Notes under the pieces: generated by a model | The model's input: the letters and a program-made list of their open reading frames with translations, nothing else | Databases searched by the model: none | Told to the model about the DNA's origin: nothing | Shown: one piece after another, positions 1-5,736 of the stretch | Numbering within the stretch: position 1 is the stretch's first letter | How the letters are laid out: every line of letters begins with the position of its first letter | Source: Anaerolineae bacterium | Lineage (GTDB): Bacteria > Chloroflexota > Anaerolineae > 4572-78 > J111 | Assembly (NCBI GenBank): GCA_020433835.1 | Contig: JAGRBY010000441.1 | Coordinates: 1-6,163, forward strand | Direction of reading: 5' to 3' | Length of the DNA: 6,163 nt | Program-made: the position numbers and the translations under genes

Positions 1-1
1 C

Positions 2-2413
2 ATCGATGAGGTTAGCTTCTTTGAATCGATCCAGACCGAGCCGGAAGTTCTCTTTATCCACGACATTCAGGGCAGCGGCCTAAGCGTCACCAATCCCAAC
101 GGGTTAGTGCAAGTCGAAGGTGTCGTTGTCGGTGACTACCAGGGCAGCGACGAACTGAGCGGCTTCTTCCTGCAAGAAGAAGACAGCGATGCTGACGCCG
201 ATGCCAATACCTCGGAAGGGATTTTCGTTTACTGCGGCGGCTGTGCTGTCGATGTCAGCGAAGGCCAGATTGTTGAGGTAATTGGTATCCAAGAAGAGTT
301 CTTTGGTATGAGCCAAATTGATGTTCCGGCGGCAACCAACGGCGGTGTTTCCATCACCAATGCCGGCAACAATCTGAGTCTGGTTACCCCGGCTTCCATC
401 AATCTGCCGGCCCCGGCTTCAACAGCAGCCGAAGGCACCTTTGAACAGTACGAAGGCATGTTGGTTGAGTTTGTTGACGAGCTAACCGCAACCGAATATT
501 TCGAAATGGCCCGCTACGGTCAAATCGTGCTGTCGGAAGGCGGCAAGCTCAAGCAGTACACCAATGTCAACGCGCCGGATGCAACCGGCTATGCCAACTA
601 TCTGGCAGAGATTGCCAAACGCCGTATCATCTTAGATGACCTCAATAACGTCCAAAACACCACCGATCCTGTCTACCACCCGCAGCCGGGCGGCTTCTCG
701 ACCACCAACTTTATCCGGGGCGGCTACACGGTTAGCAGCCTAACCGGGGTTATGCACTGGTCCTTTGCTGGTCAGAGTGGTACTGACGCCTGGCGTATTC
801 GTCCCCAAATCACCAACCCGGTCAGCTTCAACCCGGTTAACCCCCGCCAGCCCGCACCTGAGCCTGTTGGTGGCGACATCAAAGTGGCTACGCTCAACGT
901 GCTGAACTACTTCACCACTATCGATGTTACCAGCAGCAACAACAGCGGCGATTGTAGCCCCTCCGGTACGTTGGATTGTCGCGGGGCTGATAGCGCGTCC
1001 GAACTGCAACGTCAAACAGACAAACTGGTGGCTGCTTTGCAGGCAATCGATGCCGACATCTACGGTTTGGTGGAGGTTGAGAATAACCCAACTGTCTCAC
1101 TCCAGACTATTGTCAATGCGCTTAATGCCGTGGTTGGCGCAGGGACCTACGATTTCGTCAATACCGGTTATATCGGTACAGATGCGATCAAAGTGGCCTT
1201 TATCTATCGAACAACGACGGTGGATCTGTCCGGCAGCTTCGCCGTGTTGGACAGCAGCGACTTTGTCGACTCGAATAACACCGGCAGCCCGAAAAACCGT
1301 CCGGCCCTGGCGCAAACCTTCGAGGTCATCGACACCAACAACCCCAGTTTCGGCGAGAAGTTCACAGCCGTGGTCAACCACCTCAAATCAAAAGGCTCCG
1401 GCTGTGGTACTGGCGATGATGACACCACCACCGGCCAGGGTAACTGTAACGTCACCCGTACGAAGGCCGCTCAAAAACTGGTCGACTGGCTTGCTACAGA
1501 CCCAACCGGCAGTGGTGACCCCGACTTTATGATCTTGGGCGACTTGAACTCCTATGCTATGGAAGACCCGATCCAAGCCATCAAAGCCGGGGCCGATGAT
1601 ACGCCCGGCACCAGCGATGACTTCACCAACCTGATTCTGCAATTTACCGGCCTCGATGCCTACAGCTACGTCTTTGACGGGCAGTGGGGCTATCTCGACC
1701 ACGCTCTGGCCAGCGCCTCGATGGCGGCCCAGGTAACGGGTTTAACCGAATGGCACATCAACTCCGATGAGGTTAGCCTGCTCGACTACAATGACGCCAT
1801 CCAGGATGCAGGTGAAGCCTCCTTTGAAGCCAAGCCAGGGACAAACACCCTGTTTGCGCCCGATCAGTATCGCGTCTCCGACCACGACCCGGTCATTATC
1901 GGCCTGTCGCTCGATGGATTGGAACCGGTTCTGGTTAACAATAACTTGAGTAATACCAGCTCCAGCGCCAGTTATAACCCAACCCCGGTGGCTAATGCTC
2001 CGGCAGGGGTTTACACCATCTCGGCTACGTTCCAAAACATATCAGCGGCGACCATACGAAGTGTCTACTTTGAAGTCACCACTCTGTCCGGTGGAAACTT
2101 GCTCTTGAATGCGGATGGTGGCCCCGGCGGCGTTGGCAGCACACTGTCGGTTCCGCTGGATACAGCGGGTGAAGACGGTGACCTGGTCTTATCGCCGGGT
2201 GAGTCGTTTACCGTCGATTTCGAAATCGGTTTGAAAAAACGGCAGGGTTTCTCATTCTTTGTCGATACCTATGGTGTGGTAACGGATGGGGTAGCCATGA
2301 AATCTCTGTTCGCCGATAATCTGGGTAGCTTTACCTTTGAGATTGAGGACGGGCAGCTAACCCCTACCGCCGATAGCGGGCAGAATCTCTATTTCCCGCT
2401 TCTCATCAAATAA
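2..2413 (+). CDS. Exported YhcR/ExeM-type nuclease (EEP family), 5'-truncated by window edge
   Basis: The reading frame is open from the window edge, so the start and any signal peptide or upstream domains lie outside; 803 residues are visible. Residues 17-26 (LFIHDIQGSG) and the following ~240 residues resemble the OB-fold-like region in front of the nuclease domain in Bacillus YhcR and ExeM/NucH extracellular nucleases. The endonuclease/exonuclease/phosphatase domain spans about residues 293-635 and shows the expected active-site blocks: TLNVLNYF (297-304), LVEVENN (356-362, metal-binding Glu), NHLKSKG (459-465), GDLNSY (513-518) and SDHDP (626-630, catalytic His/Asp). A ~150-residue beta-rich tail follows and ends LYFPLLIK, a short C-terminal ending frequent on exported Chloroflexota proteins. 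By family, it would hydrolyse extracellular DNA or RNA phosphodiesters. A terminator follows directly, so it is probably transcribed separately from the RiPP genes. The family call is firm; the exact substrate is unknown. Confidence 0.93.
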   Translation: MDEVSFFESIQTEPEVLFIHDIQGSGLSVTNPNGLVQVEGVVVGDYQGSDELSGFFLQEEDSDADADANTSEGIFVYCGGCAVDVSEGQIVEVIGIQEEFFGMSQIDVPAATNGGVSITNAGNNLSLVTPASINLPAPASTAAEGTFEQYEGMLVEFVDELTATEYFEMARYGQIVLSEGGKLKQYTNVNAPDATGYANYLAEIAKRRIILDDLNNVQNTTDPVYHPQPGGFSTTNFIRGGYTVSSLTGVMHWSFAGQSGTDAWRIRPQITNPVSFNPVNPRQPAPEPVGGDIKVATLNVLNYFTTIDVTSSNNSGDCSPSGTLDCRGADSASELQRQTDKLVAALQAIDADIYGLVEVENNPTVSLQTIVNALNAVVGAGTYDFVNTGYIGTDAIKVAFIYRTTTVDLSGSFAVLDSSDFVDSNNTGSPKNRPALAQTFEVIDTNNPSFGEKFTAVVNHLKSKGSGCGTGDDDTTTGQGNCNVTRTKAAQKLVDWLATDPTGSGDPDFMILGDLNSYAMEDPIQAIKAGADDTPGTSDDFTNLILQFTGLDAYSYVFDGQWGYLDHALASASMAAQVTGLTEWHINSDEVSLLDYNDAIQDAGEASFEAKPGTNTLFAPDQYRVSDHDPVIIGLSLDGLEPVLVNNNLSNTSSSASYNPTPVANAPAGVYTISATFQNISAATIRSVYFEVTTLSGGNLLLNADGGPGGVGSTLSVPLDTAGEDGDLVLSPGESFTVDFEIGLKKRQGFSFFVDTYGVVTDGVAMKSLFADNLGSFTFEIEDGQLTPTADSGQNLYFPLLIK

Positions 2414-2434
2414 CGCTTTTGTATGTGTAAGTAT

Positions 2435-2484
2435 GTACCAGCCGGTCTGTCGATATCTTACTAAGGGCCGGCTGGTGCCTTTTT
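2435..2484 (+). terminator. Rho-independent terminator of the nuclease gene
   Basis: A perfect 9-bp GC-rich stem, ACCAGCCGG (2437-2445) with CCGGCTGGT (2468-2476), encloses a 22-nt loop and can be extended by a G-C and a G-U pair at its base. Five T residues follow at 2480-2484. It begins 21 bases after the nuclease stop codon. The loop is longer than usual, but the stem and T-run are convincing. Confidence 0.82.
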
Positions 2485-2489
2485 CATCA

Positions 2490-2596
2490 CAGGACTCAAA
2501 AGTCAGGTGACAGTCACTCATTGGTTGTAAATTGGCCTTGGTTTAGCCCCAATAGGTCGATTTAGGGCGTCTAAGTGACTGTCACCGTAAGTCCTG
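2490..2596. repeat. Palindromic repeat element A (GGTGACAGTCAC family)
   Basis: The two arms GGTGACAGTCACT (2506-2518) and AGTGACTGTCACC (2574-2586) are perfect 13-bp inverted repeats around a 55-nt loop. An outer pair, CAGGACT (2490-2496) and AGTCCTG (2590-2596), extends the hairpin across an asymmetric internal loop. The arm-to-arm unit is 81 bp, exactly the length of element B. The right-hand portion of the loop is recognisably similar to B (both have AGGTYGATTT at the same offset), so A and B look like diverged copies of one small mobile or structural element. No open reading frame lies inside. It sits between the nuclease terminator and the RiPP precursor. A non-autonomous, MITE-like or REP-like repeat is inferred. 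Confidence 0.75.
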
Positions 2597-2784
2597 ATCA
2601 GTAAATCAAACCGTTTTTAAAGAGAACCCTTACCAAATTCCCATACTTGTTTGTTAAATTAAACTAGGAAAGAAAAGGATACTTTTGATTGTTCTTGTAA
2701 CCCGTTAAACATCGAAATACCCTCTTTCACCCCTTTTTATCTAATTTAACCCATGTCCTTTTGGACAACATATTATTTCCACTT

Positions 2785-2790
2785 AGGAGG
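2785..2790 (+). promoter_or_regulatory. Ribosome binding site that fixes the precursor start
   Basis: A full AGGAGG lies four bases before the ATG at 2795. The frame is also open from an ATG at 2753, but that codon has no Shine-Dalgarno sequence and the extra 14 residues would be translated from the ribosome binding site itself. The ATG at 2795 is therefore chosen. The four-base spacer is short but workable. Confidence 0.8.
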
Positions 2791-2794
2791 ATTG

Positions 2795-2971
2795 ATGAAT
2801 AAACCATTTAGTAGTATGTATGAGTCGTCTCAAAAAGGTTTAGTCAATGCCCAGGCTAGCGAAAAACAGCCGTTTGTTGAGCCTAAACTATCCTTTATTG
2901 AGCCGAAGCTGGTTAAACAAGGCAAATTGGAAAACGTAACCGCCGGATTCTTTGGCACTTTTTATCCATAA
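2795..2971 (+). CDS. RiPP precursor peptide with lasso-type leader and non-lasso core
   Basis: This 58-residue peptide carries the lasso-family leader signature in exact spacing: F34-x2-P37-x-L39-x3-G43-x5-T49 (consensus Y-x2-P-x-L-x3-G-x5-T). In that family B1 (PqqD-like) proteins bind this stretch, and the Thr is the penultimate leader residue, so cleavage would fall after A50 and leave the core G51-P58, GFFGTFYP. The core has four aromatic residues (F52, F53, F56, Y57), one Thr and no Asp, Glu, Cys or Ser, so no side-chain carboxylate exists for a lasso macrolactam. The recognition box is tandemly duplicated (FVEPKLS 27-33, FIEPKLV 34-40), and residues 1-26 form an unusually long polar N-terminal extension. 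It precedes kinase, radical SAM, PqqD-like and B2 genes, which fits a substrate role. The precursor assignment is strong; the cleavage site and final chemistry are inferred. Confidence 0.86.
   Translation: MNKPFSSMYESSQKGLVNAQASEKQPFVEPKLSFIEPKLVKQGKLENVTAGFFGTFYP
2873..2914 (+). repeat. 21-bp tandem duplication inside the precursor leader
   Basis: Bases 2873-2893 and 2894-2914 encode FVEPKLS and FIEPKLV. The two units share the TTGAGCC block and most flanking positions, and several differences are in third codon positions. This suggests a duplication kept at protein level. It doubles the leader segment that a PqqD-like protein would bind. Confidence 0.75.
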
Positions 2972-3003
2972 GCCGTTCGGTTAAGACCTCTTTGAAGGTT
3001 TAC

Positions 3004-3042
3004 GTGGCAGCCATATGTATGACTATGGCTGCCACCTGCTTT
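3004..3042 (+). terminator. Hairpin after the precursor gene, possible partial terminator
   Basis: A perfect 12-bp stem, GTGGCAGCCATA (3004-3015) with TATGGCTGCCAC (3024-3035), has an 8-nt loop and is followed by CTGCTTT. It lies 32 bases after the precursor stop codon. The T-run is weak, so read-through to the downstream enzyme genes is likely. Such a structure would give much more precursor than enzyme transcript, as is common in RiPP operons, or would stabilise the precursor mRNA. The structure is certain; the function is inferred. Confidence 0.55.
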
Positions 3043-3051
3043 AAAAACCGA

Positions 3052-3166
3052 GACTTACGCAGTTGCCCATGGTGACAGTCAAGTATGGTTGGCACAACAG
3101 CTCTGATAGAGATTTCAAAGGTTGATTTCGTGTAAATAGGTGACTGTCACCTGGTTTTTGCGTAAG
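3052..3166. repeat. Palindromic repeat element B (GGTGACAGTCAC family)
   Basis: The arms GGTGACAGTCA (3071-3081) and TGACTGTCACC (3141-3151) form 11 perfect pairs around a 59-nt loop. An outer 8-bp pair, CTTACGCA (3054-3061) and TGCGTAAG (3159-3166), continues the hairpin. The GGTGAC-to-GTCACC unit is 81 bp, the same as element A. In the last 35 aligned bases I count 26 identities with A, beyond the arms alone. The octamer GACTTACG (3052-3059) also appears in inverted form beside A as CGTAAGTC (2586-2593), hinting at a larger original element with these outer ends. Confidence 0.72.
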
Positions 3167-3175
3167 CCACTATGG

Positions 3176-3290
3176 TTGCACTTTTTTAGAAACCAGAGTT
3201 TTGGTATTGCATTGATACTCTTTTGCGGCAAAAAGCGCTCCTTTTAACGCTAAAAACTCTGGTTTCTGATCATAATTCTTTAAAGTGCAA
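3176..3290. repeat. 115-bp inverted-repeat element D upstream of the kinase gene
   Basis: This is a second, unrelated repeat. The outer arms TTGCACTTT (3176-3184) and AAAGTGCAA (3282-3290) are perfect 9-bp inverted repeats. The inner arms AGAAACCAGAGTTTT (3188-3202) and AAAACTCTGGTTTCT (3253-3267) are perfect over 15 bp. The arms are separated by 3 bases on the left and 14 on the right, so the right side carries an insertion or the left a deletion. No coding capacity was found. It ends 41 bases before the kinase start, so any promoter for the kinase lies inside or next to it. A small non-autonomous element is inferred. Confidence 0.7.
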
Positions 3291-3331
3291 AGATAGTGCT
3301 AGCCCTAAAACGTGAGAAATTTAGGATAACT

Positions 3332-4336
3332 ATGAAAGTTTATTCATTGTGTGGTGTGACAATGGGGTTTGCCTGCCCCAACATTGATCAAAGTAATCAG
3401 CTTGATGCTCTATGGCGAACGCTATTTAACATTGAAGAAATTAGCGTTCGCTCTACCCCTGCCGCAATTCAGTTTCAATTCAAACCGGCTGGAACATTTT
3501 TAAACCGACCATCTCCGGCCCAGGTGGTATCGCAGTCGCGCCAACTGAGCGTTTGGAAAACAGAGGCCGGTTACTATCTGCAATGCGGTACGTCTATTCT
3601 CGATCTCGATGTGGCGCATGGTCGGGCAGTGGGGGTTATCAATCGGGGTTTCTGGAGCTATCCCTTAGAGGCGCAGCGTGAGTTTTTTATGCTGAGCTTT
3701 CTTATGCTTCTGCGTACCTCTGAACGCTATGGTCTGCACGCAAATGGTATTGTCAAAGATGGAGTTGGCTGTTTAATTGTGGGCGGATCGGGACACGGTA
3801 AAACGACGTTAACTTTAGGGCTGGTGACCGCCGGTTGGCATTATGTAGCCGATGATGCTGTGGCGCTGTGCGATACAATCGAGGGTGTCCAGGCGTTAAC
3901 TTTACGTCGGGGCTTTTCTTGTACGCCAGAGACCGCTGCTTACTTTCCGGCCTTACACATTGCCGCGGAAGAAGCACCCGGTCTGGCCGACGGCAAAAAA
4001 TTGGTCACTGTTGATACGGTCTATCCGGATCGGTTTGCTTCCGGCTGTACACCCCAAATCTTACTCTTTCCTACAATTGCCGGAACCCGGCGCAGCCGGC
4101 TGATTGCGCTAGATGAAAAGAGCGCCTTAATTGAATTGATTCATCAAAGTCCGGGTGTTCAAACCAATCGAGCGTTGGTTCGTAAACAGATTGATGTATT
4201 AACGCAGTTGGTGCATCAATCGCAAAGTTACCGGTTTCTACTGGGAACCGATGTGTTTGAGGATCCACAGGAAGTGTCGTGCTTACTGTGGCAAAAGCGG
4301 AGAAAGCAACTATGCGCCGAATTGTTATCGAACTGA
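3332..4336 (+). CDS. HPr kinase/phosphorylase-like kinase of the RiPP cluster
   Basis: This 334-residue protein is related to the C-terminal P-loop domain of HPr kinase. It has H136 in a GLHANG stretch, a Walker A loop G152-S-G-H-G-K157-T-T, and the ADD acid pair at D174-D175 (HprK-type 'SDD' position). Later sections also follow the HprK-like pattern found in RiPP clusters. The N-terminus MKVYSLCGVTMGFACP matches the short beta-strand opening of such proteins, which supports the ATG at 3332. AGGA (3323-3326) lies five bases upstream, and the in-frame GTG at 3296 would add 12 residues without a good binding site. Relatives in lasso clusters (for example the paeninodin kinase) phosphorylate the peptide. 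Here the core offers only T55 and Y57, so the target may be those residues or something else. The gene overlaps the radical SAM gene by 25 bp. Confidence 0.85.
   Translation: MKVYSLCGVTMGFACPNIDQSNQLDALWRTLFNIEEISVRSTPAAIQFQFKPAGTFLNRPSPAQVVSQSRQLSVWKTEAGYYLQCGTSILDLDVAHGRAVGVINRGFWSYPLEAQREFFMLSFLMLLRTSERYGLHANGIVKDGVGCLIVGGSGHGKTTLTLGLVTAGWHYVADDAVALCDTIEGVQALTLRRGFSCTPETAAYFPALHIAAEEAPGLADGKKLVTVDTVYPDRFASGCTPQILLFPTIAGTRRSRLIALDEKSALIELIHQSPGVQTNRALVRKQIDVLTQLVHQSQSYRFLLGTDVFEDPQEVSCLLWQKRRKQLCAELLSN
4299..4303 (+). promoter_or_regulatory. Ribosome binding site that fixes the radical SAM start
   Basis: GGAGA ends eight bases before the ATG at 4312 and lies inside the kinase coding sequence. 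An in-frame upstream start at 4279 has no comparable site and would add 11 residues before the MRRIVIELTNRC opening, which is the normal position of the CxxxCxxC motif in this family. Confidence 0.7.
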
Positions 4337-5370
4337 CCAATCGCTGTAATCTAAAATGCCAGCACTGTTTTTCAGGCCGCCATGGCGGGCGTGATGATCT
4401 GCCGATGGATATTTTATGCCATATCTTAAACGAGGCCCATCAGAACGGTTTCGACTTTCTGTCTTTTACCGGCGGCGACCCCACCGTTTATCGTCATTTT
4501 GCCAAGGCCGTGCGACTAACTGCCGAAGCAGGCTATCAATTTGGTTTCAATACCAACGGCTGGAACTTTCCCACGATTTACTCCCAACTTACCCCCTATC
4601 GCGATAAGCTGGCCGTGATTACTTTTAGCTTAGATGGTGCAACAGAGGCTACCCACGACCAATTACGTGGGCGCGGTTCGTTTCGGCGTTTAATGCAAGC
4701 CGTGAGCGTTTGCGTTGTGGAAGAACTGCCTTTTTCTTTCAACATGGTGGTTACCGCCCATAATCGTCATCAGTTAGGGCCTATGGCCCAATTGGCAACG
4801 CGCTTAGGCAGCCGGGGGCTGCGCTTTGGCCATCTGTTGCCTTCACCCTTAACCACTGATCAGGGCTTTGATCTTTCGCCATTGCAGCGCAAACAAGTAG
4901 AGGCAGAAATTTGGGATCTGGCCCGCCAGTATCCTATCTCGATGGCTATGGGGCCGGGTTACCATACCACCGATCTCTTCCCCTGCGGCCCGTTGAACTT
5001 GCAGGAAATTAATGTCGATTGCCACGGTAACATCACCAAATGCTGTCATCTATCTGGTCATGGCGATAGCGTAGGGCAGGGTGATATCTTCGGCAACCTG
5101 CATGACGAACGCTTCAGCCACATCTACCAGCGTTTGGTTCGAGAGAATGAGCAGTTTCGCCGCCGTAAAAAAGAGCATCTGTCCGCAGGCTCTTTTCAAG
5201 ACACCGATTTCTCGCCTTGCTGGTACTGTTCTAATCACTATCAAAAAGTCGGCTGGTTACGGCATTACGCACAGCACCCCTGGGGTGATGCGCTATGGGA
5301 TGCTGTCGATGCCGAATCGACAGCATCATCACCTTCTCAACCCATTCAACTCTACGAAATGATGCAATAA
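4312..5370 (+). CDS. Radical SAM enzyme with SPASM/twitch-like C-terminus (RiPP maturase)
   Basis: The 352-residue protein has the radical SAM motif C12-x3-C16-x2-C19 in TNRCNLKCQHC and the SAM-binding GGDP (54-57, a variant of GGEP). A FNTNGW segment and a SLDGATEATHDQLRG segment follow, both standard TIM-barrel blocks. The C-terminal region has C225-x13-G239-x4-C244-C245 and later C303-x2-C306 (PCWYC). That is enough for one auxiliary iron-sulfur cluster, so a twitch or reduced SPASM domain is more likely than a full two-cluster SPASM. Enzymes of this type crosslink or otherwise modify RiPP precursors bound by a PqqD-like partner, and here the aromatic core GFFGTFYP is the natural candidate. 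The gene starts within the kinase gene, which implies translational coupling. Its last codons (YEMMQ, stop TAA) come from a 15-bp sequence duplicated downstream by the insertion of element C. The family is certain; the reaction is unknown. Confidence 0.93.
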   Translation: MRRIVIELTNRCNLKCQHCFSGRHGGRDDLPMDILCHILNEAHQNGFDFLSFTGGDPTVYRHFAKAVRLTAEAGYQFGFNTNGWNFPTIYSQLTPYRDKLAVITFSLDGATEATHDQLRGRGSFRRLMQAVSVCVVEELPFSFNMVVTAHNRHQLGPMAQLATRLGSRGLRFGHLLPSPLTTDQGFDLSPLQRKQVEAEIWDLARQYPISMAMGPGYHTTDLFPCGPLNLQEINVDCHGNITKCCHLSGHGDSVGQGDIFGNLHDERFSHIYQRLVRENEQFRRRKKEHLSAGSFQDTDFSPCWYCSNHYQKVGWLRHYAQHPWGDALWDAVDAESTASSPSQPIQLYEMMQ

Positions 5371-5443
5371 TAATAGGTGACAGTCACTTGAGCTGATCAA
5401 CAGTAAGTGACTGTCACCTGTGAATTATCGAAATGATGCAATA
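5355..5443. repeat. 15-bp direct repeats flanking element C (likely target-site duplication)
   Basis: CGAAATGATGCAATA occurs at 5355-5369 and again at 5429-5443, exactly bordering the 59-bp palindromic element. The left copy is the end of the radical SAM gene. The right copy runs directly into AGGAG, the ribosome binding site of the PqqD-like gene. Removing one copy plus the element restores a CAA TAG stop overlapping that binding site, a typical tight operon junction. This pattern is what insertion with target-site duplication leaves. Confidence 0.8.
5370..5428. repeat. Palindromic insertion element C (GGTGACAGTCAC family)
   Basis: The arms AGGTGACAGTCACTT (5375-5389) and AAGTGACTGTCACCT (5405-5419) are perfect 15-bp inverted repeats around a 15-nt loop. 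Outer ends ATAAT (5370-5374) and ATTAT (5424-5428) are also inverted. The whole 59-bp unit lies between two identical 15-bp direct repeats. The arms match elements A and B, but the loop is much shorter, so C looks like an internally deleted member. It separates the radical SAM and PqqD-like genes and could act as a hairpin in the mRNA. Confidence 0.8.
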
Positions 5444-5454
5444 GGAGAATATTT

Positions 5455-5736
5455 GTGATTTCACTCGACGCTACAATAAAAACCGATCCCGAAGTTGTCT
5501 GTACAACCCTAAAAAACGGCGAAACCGTTCTGCTGCATTTAGGTACGCAAACTTACTACAGCCTCAACGAAACCGGCTCGCATATTTGGACATTGCTCGA
5601 TAAGGGCCTGTCGCTGAGTGAGATTAGCCACCAGATACCGGAAAAGTTTGAAGTAAGCGAAGACCACGCCCGGCAATCGGTGCTGGCCCTGGTTAATGCC
5701 TTAGCCTCTGAAAATTTGGTTGCGGTCGCAGCCTAA
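5455..5736 (+). CDS. PqqD-like leader-binding protein (RRE, lasso B1-type)
   Basis: This 93-residue protein is a PqqD-family winged-helix RiPP recognition element. The hallmark segment is YYSLNETGSHIWTLLDKG (34-51), matching the family pattern 'LN-x-TG-x2-IW-x-LLD-G', followed by SLSEIS and a helical second half with DHARQSVLALVNAL. Such proteins bind the precursor leader and present the core to the modifying enzyme and protease. Here the likely ligand is the F-x2-P-x-L box of the precursor at 2795. The GTG start at 5455 is supported by AGGAG (5443-5447) with a 7-base spacer. The length is normal for a stand-alone PqqD or B1 protein. It was probably immediately adjacent to the radical SAM gene before element C inserted. 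Confidence 0.92.
   Translation: MISLDATIKTDPEVVCTTLKNGETVLLHLGTQTYYSLNETGSHIWTLLDKGLSLSEISHQIPEKFEVSEDHARQSVLALVNALASENLVAVAA

Larger units (their letters stand above)
2414..2794. other. Intergenic region upstream of the RiPP precursor
   Basis: These 381 bases hold the nuclease terminator, palindromic element A and then about 200 bases of AT-rich leader (2597-2794). The leader very probably contains the promoter of the RiPP precursor, but I could not find a convincing -35/-10 pair: TTGTAA (2695-2700) is followed 17 bases later only by TACCCT, and TTGATT (2685-2690) has poor spacing. A small 5-bp hairpin with a TTTT loop (TGTCC/GGACA, 2754-2767) lies in the presumed 5' UTR, about 18 bases before the ribosome binding site. 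No further gene was seen on either strand. Confidence 0.6.
2972..3331. other. Intergenic region between precursor and kinase genes
   Basis: These 360 bases are almost entirely structured DNA: the post-precursor hairpin, palindromic element B and inverted repeat D. No second precursor or other small gene with a ribosome binding site was found in the forward frames. A CATAAT (3271-3276) resembles a -10 box, but no acceptable -35 lies 15-19 bases upstream, so no promoter is called. Whether the kinase and downstream genes are transcribed by read-through or from their own promoter cannot be decided from the sequence. Confidence 0.6.

Noticed and set aside
924..1532. 202-codon open frame overlapping the nuclease
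   Set aside because: It lies inside the conserved nuclease domain in another frame, has a composition with many Pro, Ser, Arg and Trp residues typical of a shadow frame, and has no own context.
1388..1702. Minus-strand open frames across the nuclease gene
   Set aside because: They are antisense to a clearly coding, motif-rich region and show no recognisable protein features or ribosome binding sites.
2506..2586. CRISPR repeats, suggested by several copies of the GTGACAGTCAC motif
   Set aside because: Copies are in inverted pairs with unequal distances and gene-sized gaps, and there are no regular spacers. They behave as palindromic elements, not as an array.
2685..2723. Promoter-like hexamers upstream of the precursor
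   Set aside because: TTGATT and TTGTAA occur, but the matching -10 boxes are poor or badly spaced, so no promoter was annotated.
2753..2794. Longer precursor start at ATG 2753
   Set aside because: No Shine-Dalgarno sequence precedes it, and the extra codons would be read from the AGGAGG that serves the ATG at 2795.
2946..2987. A +1 frame continuation of the precursor that would give an Asp-containing tail instead of GFFGTFYP
   Set aside because: It would need a frameshift just after the conserved Thr. The in-frame ending is short but clean, and the stop is followed at once by a hairpin. I see no slippery sequence, so the in-frame reading stands.
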